Positions 1 through 8,634 of a DNA stretch of 44,236 nt are shown here, piece after piece (within the stretch, counting starts at the first letter, position 1; the number at the start of each line of letters is the position of its first letter). The notes under the pieces are model-generated. The model had not been told where the DNA came from. It saw nothing but the letters and a program-made list of their open reading frames with translations, and did not search any database. Source of the stretch: Bacillota bacterium (lineage in GTDB: Bacteria; Bacillota; Clostridia; Acetivibrionales; DSM-1351). The stretch is from the NCBI GenBank assembly GCA_023426005.1, contig JAFABO010000131.1:1-44236 (forward strand). Reading direction: 5' to 3'. A program made the translations under genes and the position numbers.

Positions 1-150
1 GTGTTAAAAGGTAAAGGTAAAAAATAAGGAGAATGACAGCGCAGGTGTTTTTACATCTATTTTACTGTATATCTTTTACTGCTTCAGCTTTATAAATGAG
101 ATTTGAAAATTCTGAAATGAATTATCATTTGTATTAATCCGGACAAGCTG

Positions 151-180
151 TTCACGTAATGAATTTTTTTGTAGTATATT
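151..180 (+). promoter_or_regulatory. Possible sigma-A promoter of the CE15 esterase
   Basis: A TTCACG hexamer at 151-156 is followed after 18 bp by TATATT at 175-180. Both are imperfect matches to the sigma-A consensus, and the predicted transcript would have a leader of about 110 nt. The rest of 1-295 shows no coding potential that I can support; a very short open frame at the left edge ends within 30 bases. Confidence 0.3.
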
Positions 181-239
181 CCTCCATTTTCTACTGATAC
201 ATAAAAAACCAATGATTAAAATAAACCGGCAAAATGTAT

Positions 240-253
240 AACCTGTCCAGGTT
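240..253. promoter_or_regulatory. 14-bp perfect palindrome, possible operator
   Basis: AACCTGTCCAGGTT is a perfect inverted repeat (AACCTG, 2-bp centre, CAGGTT). It lies 43 bp before the CE15 start codon and downstream of the putative -10 box. The position suits a repressor site or a small leader hairpin. No regulator can be assigned. Confidence 0.35.
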
Positions 254-295
254 TATTTAGAAAATTGACATTAAAAAATACAGGAGGTAAAATTT

Positions 296-1750
296 ATGTA
301 CATGCATTTAAAAAATATCAAAAGGTTCATAGCGTTTTTAGTTTGTATATCACTTTCCATATGTCTATTGGCAATGCCTGATGTCCGCATGGCATCAGAT
401 CTGGTTTATGGAGACCTGAATGGCGACAGGGAAGTTAATGCTATTGACCTTTCATTAATGAAAGAATACTTGCTCGGAAAGATCAGCACTTTTCCGGGCG
501 GACAGGGTAAAGAAGCGGCCGATGTGGATTTAAGCGGCAGCATAGATGCAATCGATATGTCATATTTAAAACAATTCCTGCTGGGAACTATTGACGGGTT
601 ACCTGTCGGAGAACCTCTGGAACCGATACAAATCCCTTCCTTTGGTTCATTGCAGCCAAATGCCAAACTTCCCGACCCCTTTATGTTTAAGACCGGCAGC
701 AAGAAAGGTACGCGTATTACAAGCAAGAGCCAATGGACGGCCCGCCGTGCCGAAATATCCGCCTTAGCCCAGGCCTTCGAGTTTGGTGTGAAACCGCCGA
801 AACCTCAGACTGTCACAGGCTCCTTCAATAACAACTCAATAACGGTAACCTGCAGCCAAAACGGAAAATCAATTTCCTTTAGCTGTGCAATCCAGTATCC
901 AACTACAGGTACAGCTCCTTATCCCGCTATGATAGGGGTAAATATGAACACACTTAATACCTCAGAGATACTCAAATTGGGGGTTGCCCTGATAACTTTT
1001 CCTGCCGACCAGATCGGAAAGGAAGATAACGCCGGTTCCAGGGGACAGGGTAAATTCTTTGACCTGTACGGAAGCAGTTACGATGCCGGTGCATTGATCA
1101 CATGGGCCTGGGGTGTGGACTGTCTGATAGACGCGTTGGAAATGACTCCGGCAGCGAGAATTGACCCGAAAAAGCTGGGTGTAACAGGCGGTTCCCGCAA
1201 TGGAAAGGGAGCACTTGCCATTGGCGCCTTTGACGAAAGGATTGCCCTTACCGTACCTCAGGAATCCGGAAACGGCGGAGCCTCCGGCTGGAGAACTGCC
1301 GATGCACAGAAAGCGGCCGGCGAGGATGTTCAAACACTTTCCCAGATAATTACTGAAAATTGCTGGTTCGCCAAATCTCTCAACCAGTTCAGCGGCCAGA
1401 CAAACAAACTGCCCTATGACCACCATGAATTAATGGCTCTGTGTGCCCCCCGCGGATTGCTTGTAATAGAGAATCCTGATTTTACATGGTTGGGCAACCT
1501 CAGCTGCTTTAATACTTCAACTGCCGCACATATGGCATATGAAGGTCTTGGCGTACCCGACAACATGGGCTATTCCTCTGTGGGAGGCCACGGGCATTGC
1601 CAGTTCCCCGCATCACAGCAGCCGGAACTGACAGCCTATATACAGAAATTCCTGCTGGGACAGAACAGCAACACCAAGGTCTTCCGGTCGGACAGGAACT
1701 ATACTTTCGATAAAGCAAAATGGGTTGATTGGACCATTCCGACATTTTAA
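296..1750 (+). CDS. Dockerin-bearing glucuronoyl esterase (CE15)
   Basis: This 484-residue secreted enzyme should hydrolyse ester bonds between 4-O-methyl-glucuronoyl groups of xylan and lignin alcohols, working in the cellulosome outside the cell. Residues 1-33 look like a signal peptide. Residues 38-100 form a type-I dockerin of two calcium-binding segments (GDLNGDREVNAIDLSLMKEY and a second one with DVDLSGSIDAID). The catalytic alpha/beta-hydrolase module follows from about residue 115. It holds the CE15 nucleophile motif GGSRNGKG (Ser300), the PQESG motif with a likely catalytic Glu323, and the histidine motif GGHGHCQFP (His432/434). The dockerin is N-terminal. The start has AGGAGG 8 bases upstream. 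The family assignment rests on these motifs. It lies alone on its strand, with a dockerin CE4 esterase 2.3 kb away on the opposite strand. Confidence 0.9.
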   Translation: MYMHLKNIKRFIAFLVCISLSICLLAMPDVRMASDLVYGDLNGDREVNAIDLSLMKEYLLGKISTFPGGQGKEAADVDLSGSIDAIDMSYLKQFLLGTIDGLPVGEPLEPIQIPSFGSLQPNAKLPDPFMFKTGSKKGTRITSKSQWTARRAEISALAQAFEFGVKPPKPQTVTGSFNNNSITVTCSQNGKSISFSCAIQYPTTGTAPYPAMIGVNMNTLNTSEILKLGVALITFPADQIGKEDNAGSRGQGKFFDLYGSSYDAGALITWAWGVDCLIDALEMTPAARIDPKKLGVTGGSRNGKGALAIGAFDERIALTVPQESGNGGASGWRTADAQKAAGEDVQTLSQIITENCWFAKSLNQFSGQTNKLPYDHHELMALCAPRGLLVIENPDFTWLGNLSCFNTSTAAHMAYEGLGVPDNMGYSSVGGHGHCQFPASQQPELTAYIQKFLLGQNSNTKVFRSDRNYTFDKAKWVDWTIPTF

Positions 1751-1765
1751 TAATACTTTACATTA

Positions 1766-1876
1766 CTCAGACACTAAAGTTGTCTGAATAATGAGAATGA
1801 GGCTTGAATATTTTTGAACACTCCCATATGTCATTAAACTGTATCGGGAGGTGCCTTTCATTTATATTCAAGCCTC
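1766..1876. other. Hairpin cluster after the CE15 gene
   Basis: Two inverted repeats follow the esterase stop codon. The first is CAGACA/TGTCTG with a 7-nt loop (1768-1786). The second is a perfect 13-bp repeat, GAGGCTTGAATAT (1799-1811) with its complement at 1864-1876. It encloses an inner imperfect stem, CACTCCC (1819-1825) with GGGAGGTG (1846-1853). There is no U-run, so a standard terminator is uncertain. Transcript-end protection or a small mobile palindrome are alternatives. Confidence 0.5.
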
Positions 1877-1897
1877 TGTATTACTTTTATACTAATT

Positions 1898-1940
1898 TAA
1901 CGTGTTGTGCTGATTGAAGTTCAATTTTGCTTTACAAAAT
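1898..1940 (+). repeat. Left end of the TAACGTGTTGTGC repeat family
   Basis: TAACGTGTTGTGC followed by a TGATTGAA...TTTTGCTTTAC stretch matches the left half of the complete copy at 27256-27358. No convincing right end is present here, so this appears to be a partial copy. Confidence 0.5.
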
Positions 1941-2048
1941 GGCTTAATCAATAACATTATATCTTTCTTTTGCGCTAAAGTCCAAACACTTTGGAAATTC
2001 AGACGCTTATATCTATATAATCCGCGGCCGGCAGGGGTGTATACTCCC

Positions 2049-2978
2049 TTATTTTATGAATTTGTCAGGGTAGGTTGCAATTTTCTCAAATATCGCAGCT
2101 TTATAAACACCGCCCTGGTCAAGATTTGGATTATCTATAAAATTTGAATCGGCCACAGTCACAGTATCGTCCTTTACAGTCAGTGTCAGGTTCAAATTAT
2201 AAATTTCGTCCATATAATTTATATTTATAATTCCGTTACTGCGATAAAAAATTCCGGTTATTTTCATACCCTTTTTAGTTATTTTATCCAGAATACCGGA
2301 TGCATTTTTCAGCTTTGACAAATCCTCCCTGCTTATTGAAATACCCCCATACTCCCCGAACATACCGGTTGTTTCATCAAAGTAGAGATAATAAGGCTTC
2401 CAGGTGTGGCCGCCTGTGCCGTCGCGCATCATGTCAAATGCGCCGGGATAGGTATAAAACTGTTGGTTTCCCGCATACTCCAGAGCTTCGCCGGCATATT
2501 TCAATTCATAAGGCTTGCCGTCTCTCACCGACCAAACATGTGAATTGGAACCGCTTCCCCCGTAACCCTCTTCCAGTCGGAACAATTTTTGACTGCCCAC
2601 ATCCCAAACAACTGTTGAATTCCGGTAAATACTGGTCTCCAGCATTTTCTCAATGACGGTGTCACTTACATACCACACCTGACCGTCAAGGATATCCTCT
2701 CCAATATCCTTCCCCTTGTTGACAAGAGCAAACAGCCCGGGCTTGCTGTCTTTATTGAACTCATCCTCATATGAAACTGTAATTACACTGTCCGACGGCA
2801 ATTGGGACTTTAATTTTTGCAGAAGTTTGTCTTCTGCTATTTCAACAGGGGCTTTTATAACTGTTTTATCCCCATTGTCAGCCGGTCCTGCTGCGCCATT
2901 TGAAGTACACAAAGCCCCGGCCAGAATTATAGCAGCTACAGCTGAAAATATAAATACTCCAGGTTTCCCAATTTTCAT
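2049..2978 (-). CDS. Exported protein of unknown function
   Basis: This 309-residue protein begins with a basic start and a hydrophobic stretch (about residues 8-28), followed by a Gly/Ala/Asp-rich linker, so it is probably secreted or anchored to the membrane. A cysteine follows the hydrophobic segment, but the residues before it (GAL) are a poor lipobox. The mature part is rich in Tyr, Trp and Gly (for example WDVGSQKLFRLEEGYGG and KPYYLYFDE) and ends in a beta-rich section. I do not recognise a family. The start has GGGGAG 6 bases upstream. It lies downstream of another unknown exported protein on the same strand, between two cellulosomal esterases. That hints at a cell-surface role but does not prove one. 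Confidence 0.7.
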   Translation of the reverse strand: MKIGKPGVFIFSAVAAIILAGALCTSNGAAGPADNGDKTVIKAPVEIAEDKLLQKLKSQLPSDSVITVSYEDEFNKDSKPGLFALVNKGKDIGEDILDGQVWYVSDTVIEKMLETSIYRNSTVVWDVGSQKLFRLEEGYGGSGSNSHVWSVRDGKPYELKYAGEALEYAGNQQFYTYPGAFDMMRDGTGGHTWKPYYLYFDETTGMFGEYGGISISREDLSKLKNASGILDKITKKGMKITGIFYRSNGIININYMDEIYNLNLTLTVKDDTVTVADSNFIDNPNLDQGGVYKAAIFEKIATYPDKFIK

Positions 2979-3099
2979 TTTTTTCTCCCCTTTAATACCT
3001 GCTCGTAGTCATTATTGTCAATGCAATTTTTAATTTTCCACATGGGATAGTTGCTTTTTAATTATTCATACCGGTGCTGCTATAACTGCAGCTGACTGC

Positions 3100-3852
3100 T
3101 TATTTCACAAGTTTCAGTTTGAAACCATTTTTATTGTATTCAAAGTATTGAGGTTTATTAAGCTGATCCTTATAATATGCGACAAAATAGTTTTTTTCAT
3201 AAATAACTGAAAGAGCATTATTTAAAATATTGTTAACATCAGCGATTTTTATCTGGGCCCCTTCACATTTTATTATCTGCGTAATAGTAGGGGTTCCGAT
3301 TGAAACTATGATTTCATTTGAATTATCTCCATCAATATCTGTCTCCGCAATATGGCCTCCCAGATTTAGAAATAAAGCTGGGGTATTTTTGCTTATCATA
3401 TAGTAATTTGATTGGGGGTAGTCCGCTCCCATAATACCATCAATACGAATCAAATCCAAATTGCAGAATTTTGAAGTATTTATAGTGACCAGATCTGTAT
3501 TTAAATCTGATAAATTCTTTAAAGAAACCTGCCCAAGATCATACACCTTATTATCCGTTTCTGCCACAGAATGATAGTATTCCTTATCATCAGCCATTTC
3601 AACAATAGATATCTTTATATCATTTACATCTTTTTCCGCAACTGTTTTACTTATTAGTTCATTATCTATCAATTTAATCTGTTCAGCCGTTGCTTCCTTG
3701 TAATCTTCGTATATTACCGGAATTTGATTATTTTGTAAAGCAGTCTCCGAACTTCGCACAGCCGCTACCTGTTTGCTTTCGCGATTAAACGTACAGCCCG
3801 GAATCAATAGTATTAAAAAATAAAGAATTATCATATAAAAGAATTTTTTCAT
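3100..3852 (-). CDS. Putative lipoprotein of unknown function
   Basis: This 250-residue protein has a typical lipoprotein signal: a Lys-rich start, a hydrophobic core and the lipobox LIPGC with Cys20. It is therefore probably attached to the outer face of the membrane. Near residues 170-185 is a DIDGDNSNEI segment, which resembles the Asp-rich calcium-binding loops of FG-GAP/VCBS repeats. No other domain is recognisable. GGGGAAGAG precedes the start codon. It is 121 bp upstream of the next exported protein on the same strand and may be co-transcribed with it. Confidence 0.7.
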   Translation of the reverse strand: MKKFFYMIILYFLILLIPGCTFNRESKQVAAVRSSETALQNNQIPVIYEDYKEATAEQIKLIDNELISKTVAEKDVNDIKISIVEMADDKEYYHSVAETDNKVYDLGQVSLKNLSDLNTDLVTINTSKFCNLDLIRIDGIMGADYPQSNYYMISKNTPALFLNLGGHIAETDIDGDNSNEIIVSIGTPTITQIIKCEGAQIKIADVNNILNNALSVIYEKNYFVAYYKDQLNKPQYFEYNKNGFKLKLVK

Positions 3853-3893
3853 TTATCGCTCTTCCCCTCATGTATAAGCTATATATTAATATC

Positions 3894-3936
3894 ATAAACA
3901 GGAAGACTACTATTTGCCAGTAGTCTTCCTGTTTAT
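3894..3936 (-). terminator. Strong hairpin terminator after the CE4 esterase gene
   Basis: A perfect 17-bp inverted repeat (3894-3910 and 3920-3936, core AGGAAGACTAC) has a 9-nt loop. It lies 84 bp after the stop codon of the minus-strand CE4 gene and upstream of the next minus-strand gene. The flanking sequence is AT-rich but has no long U-run. Confidence 0.65.
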
Positions 3937-4019
3937 GAAGTTACAATATCGTAACTTATTACCTGCCGGTATTGTGATAACCACCCTGATCCCGTATGCC
4001 TTTAATCAACCATAGTTAT

Positions 4020-4946
4020 TTAAGGTACATAAGTATAAGCCTTATCGTCTGTAGGACTTAATTTGACACCCTTTCTCTCAAACAGCTGGCTTAAGGTTAC
4101 GAATTCATAGCCCTGCTTTTGAAGAGTGGGAATTATTATATCCAGCGCCTCAGGTGTGGGGTGGGGCAATGGCTGGACATCATGCATCAAAAAGATGGCA
4201 CCGTCCTTTGCACCGTTTATTATTAAATTTGCACGCTCCTGGGCAGTGGTTGACTGAACCCAGTCATTGCAGGTAACGCCGTTTACAAAGGTCAAATCTA
4301 TGGCACTGAGCATTGTACTGTTTATTGCAAGATTTGGCGCACGGAAAAATTTCGGCGTCGTTCCCGAATACCTTTGAATGGCTGCATTTGTGTCACTGAC
4401 CGACTTTTTGATGTCGGCGGCCGACATGCCGGTCATACTTGAATAGCCCCAGGAGTGATTTCCAATTTCACAGCCTGATCTGATTATCCTGTCTATTACA
4501 GGTTTTGTGGAATCATTTACTTTCTGCCCTATCATCATGAAGGTTGCAGGAACTTTATATTTATCCAGCTTGTCCAGCACCAAAGGGGTAAGCTGGGTGT
4601 CTGGCCCGTCATCAAACGTCAGAGCGGCAATTTTATTGTATGTTCTCACAGGAAGGGATATCTGTCCCAATAAAAACTTCTTTAAATTTGCCAGGTCTAT
4701 GGAATCAACTGCTGCGTCTACGTTGGTATCGGCAGCTTCCATGCCTGCCAGAGTACCTTTGCCCAAAAGGTAAGACTTCAGCGCTGCAAGATCAAGAGAG
4801 TCAACATTACCATCCCCGTTGGCATCCCCGTACAGAATTGCAGCCGCATTACTTTCCGCATTGGTCATGGGAGTCTGCACAAATGTACAGGCAACAATAA
4901 GCATGATAACCAAGAATATCCCGAGAATATTCTTTAAACTATACAT
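4020..4946 (-). CDS. Dockerin-bearing CE4 deacetylase, probable acetylxylan esterase
   Basis: This 308-residue secreted protein has a signal peptide (about residues 1-30), then a type-I dockerin (GDANGDGNVDSLDLAALKSY and a second DTNVDAAVDSIDL segment), then a NodB-type carbohydrate esterase family 4 domain. The metal and base motif LTFDDGPDT is intact, and FFRAPN and LMHDVQP match later family motifs. The second metal motif reads GNHSWGY, with Tyr where the usual HSxxH has its second His. As I recall, the Clostridium thermocellum CE4 acetylxylan esterase has the same HSWxY arrangement and a very similar core, so xylan de-acetylation is favoured over chitin or peptidoglycan. The second in-frame ATG was chosen because it sits 7 bases from AGGAGG; the first ATG is only 1 base away. 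The gene is divergent from the sensor kinase. Confidence 0.85.
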   Translation of the reverse strand: MYSLKNILGIFLVIMLIVACTFVQTPMTNAESNAAAILYGDANGDGNVDSLDLAALKSYLLGKGTLAGMEAADTNVDAAVDSIDLANLKKFLLGQISLPVRTYNKIAALTFDDGPDTQLTPLVLDKLDKYKVPATFMMIGQKVNDSTKPVIDRIIRSGCEIGNHSWGYSSMTGMSAADIKKSVSDTNAAIQRYSGTTPKFFRAPNLAINSTMLSAIDLTFVNGVTCNDWVQSTTAQERANLIINGAKDGAIFLMHDVQPLPHPTPEALDIIIPTLQKQGYEFVTLSQLFERKGVKLSPTDDKAYTYVP

Positions 4947-5135
4947 AATCATACCTCCTTTTTATTTGTAGATAAGTTTTAGTGGCATACGTATCGGAAA
5001 TTTTGATTTGATTAATTCTGGAAAAGGTTGGCTTATAAATATATTATCATGTAATAATATGTAAATTCAACATATTTTTGTAAGTACAGTTTTATTTGTA
5101 CTAATACACTTAAATAGCTTCATATGCAATCAGGT

Positions 5136-5164
5136 TTGACGCATATTTCTTTTTTTACTATAAT
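5136..5164 (+). promoter_or_regulatory. Sigma-A promoter of the two-component operon
   Basis: TTGACG (5136-5141), a 17-bp spacer and TATAAT (5159-5164) form a near-consensus sigma-A promoter, 40 bp before the GTG start of the kinase gene. It lies in the divergent region shared with the CE4 esterase gene. Confidence 0.8.
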
Positions 5165-5203
5165 ATGTAAGTACATAGTTGTTATGGAAAGGGGAATAAC
5201 CGT

Positions 5204-7006
5204 GTGAAAATATTGAATGCTTTCGGTAAGTTATTCAGCAGGACAAAGGTAAAGAAACAATTATACTTCATATACTACAGCGCCATCTTAATACCAATCC
5301 TTATCATCGGGTTTTTCTTAATACTGTATACCAGAAAATTATTACTGGATCATTATCAGAATCAGGTCGAAGCAGATAACACCCGTATTAAATCCATTAT
5401 GTTTGACGTAACAACTTCAGTTTACAATATCTCAGATGAAATCTTTAACGACAAAAATCTTCAGGCACTCCTGGCAACCCGCTACAACAGCAAGGAAGAG
5501 GCCCATAGAAGCTGCGTCAGTTATACCAGGGTGAAGAATTATATAAATAAAAATACATTCATATCCTCCATAGAACTGTACACAACAAATCCTACCATAT
5601 ACAAGTACGCCTCTATAATACCCGCAACTGAAGAGACGGCAAAAAGTAACTGGTACCGGCAGGCCCTCCGGCAGGCCGACATTTCCTGGAAGAGCTTGTA
5701 CTCAATTGACACCTGGAACCATGTCTCCCAGGAATTATGCCTGATCAGGAGGATACCGGTCATATCGGCCAAAGAATATGCCGTCCTGATAATCAGGATC
5801 AGCAATAATTATTTGAAAAACCGGATTCAGAACAACTCTCTGTTCAACACTGTGTCGGTAAACCAGGATCCTGTTTTTTACAGCACTCAGCGCAATTTGT
5901 CGGGGCAAAATCAGATAATACCCATTGACTACGGCAAAATACAATACCTGTTCTCAGGCCAATTGACCTATGAAAACAAAAAAAGTATTGCAAGTATTTC
6001 CACTCTCCTGCCCTATTCGTCTAAAGACCGGATTTATATAGCCACTCTGGATTTTTATGCTTTGCAGGATATTAATAATATAATTTTAATATGTACCTCC
6101 ACCCTGCTCTTTGCCTCGGCGCTGCCTTTTTTACTGATTATCTACTTCACAAACAAATTCAGTTCCCGTATTGTCACCCTGCGCGGAGAGATGCATAAGG
6201 TCTGCAACGGCAATTATCATATCATTGACGATTTTAAAGGTGAGGATGAAATATCCGAAGTGTATTCCGATCTGAAAGTGATGATACAGAGCATACAGCA
6301 GATGGATGCCAGAATGTATGAGGCAAAGATACGGGAACAGCTGTTAAGAAACCAGCAGCAGAAAATGGAGTTCAAAATGCTGGCAAGTCAGATAAATCCG
6401 CATTTCCTGTATAATACCCTGGAAACCATACGTATGAAGGCACTTACCGAGGGAAATCCGGAAGTGGCCAATGTCATTAAATTATTGGGCAAATCCATGC
6501 ATTATGTCCTGGAGAATACCGGCACTTCCTCCACCACATTAAAAAAAGAACTGGATTACATATCAATTTATCTGACCATACAAAAACTGAGATTTAATGA
6601 CCGTGTCAACTATACATTAAAGGTGGAGGAGAACATCAATCCGGAAGAATATCAGATCCTCCCCCTCCTGCTGCAGCCCATAGTGGAAAACGCCATCCTG
6701 CACGGTCTGGAAGGCACTGAAACCCGTGGACAGATCACTATTGAAGTAAAAACAAAGGGGGATGAACTTTTGTTAATTGATATCTTTGACAACGGTCTTG
6801 GCATGACCGGGAAGGTATTGGACGATTTAAAAAACAGTATCCGGGTACGTAATAAGAAAACTGCAAGCGGTATCGGACTTTACAATATTAATCAGAGGAT
6901 CAGATTATTTTATGGTGAAGCATATGGAATGGAAATTAAAAGCAGCCAGCTGGAAGGAACCCTGGTGTCTCTTACACTTCCTTTGTATAATTTGATGGAG
7001 GAGTAG
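5204..7006 (+). CDS. YesM-type sensor histidine kinase
   Basis: This 600-residue membrane kinase is of the LytS/YesM type found beside sugar ABC importers. There is one membrane segment at about residues 25-43, a large extracellular sensing region to about 290, and a second segment at about 292-314. A HAMP-like linker follows, then the His_kinase motif SQINPHFLYN with the phospho-acceptor His400, and a C-terminal ATPase domain with QPIVENAILHG and GIGLYN. It probably senses an extracellular sugar or its binding protein and phosphorylates the regulator encoded 3 bp downstream. The start is GTG, with GGAAAGGGG about 9 bases upstream. The ligand is unknown. Confidence 0.92.
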   Translation: MKILNAFGKLFSRTKVKKQLYFIYYSAILIPILIIGFFLILYTRKLLLDHYQNQVEADNTRIKSIMFDVTTSVYNISDEIFNDKNLQALLATRYNSKEEAHRSCVSYTRVKNYINKNTFISSIELYTTNPTIYKYASIIPATEETAKSNWYRQALRQADISWKSLYSIDTWNHVSQELCLIRRIPVISAKEYAVLIIRISNNYLKNRIQNNSLFNTVSVNQDPVFYSTQRNLSGQNQIIPIDYGKIQYLFSGQLTYENKKSIASISTLLPYSSKDRIYIATLDFYALQDINNIILICTSTLLFASALPFLLIIYFTNKFSSRIVTLRGEMHKVCNGNYHIIDDFKGEDEISEVYSDLKVMIQSIQQMDARMYEAKIREQLLRNQQQKMEFKMLASQINPHFLYNTLETIRMKALTEGNPEVANVIKLLGKSMHYVLENTGTSSTTLKKELDYISIYLTIQKLRFNDRVNYTLKVEENINPEEYQILPLLLQPIVENAILHGLEGTETRGQITIEVKTKGDELLLIDIFDNGLGMTGKVLDDLKNSIRVRNKKTASGIGLYNINQRIRLFYGEAYGMEIKSSQLEGTLVSLTLPLYNLMEE

Positions 7007-7009
7007 CTT

Positions 7010-8569
7010 ATGCTGAAAGTTTTTATCGCAGACGACGAATCAATCATTCTTGAGGGATTAAAACATATTATCGACTGGCCGGAACTGGGTTTTACAATTT
7101 GCGGAGAAGCAAACAACGGTGAAGATGCGCTGAATAATATACTGATGTTGAATCCCGATCTGGTTCTGCTGGATATACGCATGCCCAGGCTGCAGGGCAC
7201 CGAAATTGTGCAGCTTGCCAGAGAACACGGCTTTAAGGGGCATTTCATCATATTGAGCGGGTTTTCCGACTTTAAATATGCCCAGACTGCGATCCGTTAC
7301 GGAGTTGAATTTTATCTTATAAAGCCCATTGATGACGATGAGTTGTACCGTGCGGTAAATACCGTAAAAGAAAATATACTTAAAGAGCATATGCATGCAG
7401 ATACAATGAATCAATTCCGGGAAAAAGCAAAATACACCATTTTGCGTGATGTTCTGCTTAATACAGGCGGTGTTCCAAAGATTAATCTGAGTGAGATCAA
7501 TCTTTCGGCCGCGGTTTACCAGGTGGTAATATATGAGAATTATAATCAGGATACCTTCAATTTAATTTACGATTTTGCAGACCTCTTAAAAGTAACCAAT
7601 CAGGGAAACAGCTCCTTTGAATACATAAAGATTCATGAAAAGGATATTATTCTACTGAAAGGGGTATTTGCCCTGAAGCATTTCCGCGACTTTCTAAGAC
7701 ATTATGACAAAAGCCCTCAAAAAAGTTCTCCTCCGGACTCACTGTTTATTGCCTACGGACGTGAGGTTGACAGAGTTGAGGATATCCACTGCTCCTACCG
7801 GGATGCCCTATGCCTTATGAACCGCCGTTTTTTCTGTGAGCAAAACCAGCATGCAATAGGCTACGAGCAGCTTCCAGGGTCTGATGACAGAGTTTATGAA
7901 ATAAGTACAAAGGAAACCAATGAATACTGTAAATTGCTATGCGGCTATATACAGAGCTACAACCGCAGGAAGATAGCCGATACCCTGTTTACCCTTGAAA
8001 AAAACTTATATTATGCAAAAACCAATATATCCAATATAAAACTATTTTTAACCGATATCTATCTCCAGATCAAGGAAACCATAAATCATATATACAGCAC
8101 GGCAGATATTCCGTTTCCCACCAACTCATGGGTAATCAACCTTATTGACGGCAAGTATTACCTATATGAAATAATACTTTTCTTCTCAGTGCAATTTGAA
8201 ATGATAATAAATGCAATCGGAAACTTTTCAAGGGAAAGTGTACTTGACGATATCGTTTACTACATCAATCACAACTACAGGGATAATATCAAATTGGAAA
8301 CCATAGCGCCTCTGTTTGGGTATAACAGCTCCTACCTTGGAAAGATATTCAACAAAAAAGTAGGGGAAAGCTTCAACTCCTATATCGATCACGTGAGAAT
8401 CAACCATTCAAAAGAGCTTTTGCTGCAAAAAAATTTGAAGGTCTATGAGATTTCAGAGCTTGTGGGCTATAAGAATGTTGACTATTTTCATAAAAAATTT
8501 AAGAAGTACCAGAGCGAAAGTCCTGCAGAATTCCGCAAAAAAAATATGCTGAAAAACTTTCTGACCTAA
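7010..8569 (+). CDS. YesN-type response regulator, AraC family
   Basis: This 519-residue protein has an N-terminal receiver domain (FIADDES acidic pair, phospho-acceptor Asp55 in LLDIRMP, conserved Lys in IKPID). A long middle region follows, then a C-terminal AraC-type double helix-turn-helix (about 420-515, with YLGKIFNKKVGESFN and VDYFHKKFKKY). It is the cognate partner of the kinase gene, from which it is separated by 3 bp, so the two are co-transcribed and probably translationally coupled. Its most likely target is the convergent solute-binding protein/permease operon next door. This inference comes from gene order only. Confidence 0.93.
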   Translation: MLKVFIADDESIILEGLKHIIDWPELGFTICGEANNGEDALNNILMLNPDLVLLDIRMPRLQGTEIVQLAREHGFKGHFIILSGFSDFKYAQTAIRYGVEFYLIKPIDDDELYRAVNTVKENILKEHMHADTMNQFREKAKYTILRDVLLNTGGVPKINLSEINLSAAVYQVVIYENYNQDTFNLIYDFADLLKVTNQGNSSFEYIKIHEKDIILLKGVFALKHFRDFLRHYDKSPQKSSPPDSLFIAYGREVDRVEDIHCSYRDALCLMNRRFFCEQNQHAIGYEQLPGSDDRVYEISTKETNEYCKLLCGYIQSYNRRKIADTLFTLEKNLYYAKTNISNIKLFLTDIYLQIKETINHIYSTADIPFPTNSWVINLIDGKYYLYEIILFFSVQFEMIINAIGNFSRESVLDDIVYYINHNYRDNIKLETIAPLFGYNSSYLGKIFNKKVGESFNSYIDHVRINHSKELLLQKNLKVYEISELVGYKNVDYFHKKFKKYQSESPAEFRKKNMLKNFLT

Positions 8570-8634
8570 TGGAATAAAAATTTAAACCATTAAGCCAGAA
8601 AATTTCCTCCCATTTTATCAGGTTGTTTGTTATC

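Noticed and set aside
1914..2147. Small plus-strand open frame after the CE15 gene.
   Set aside because: It overlaps a repeat and the end of an opposite-strand gene, has no ribosome binding site and no recognisable features.
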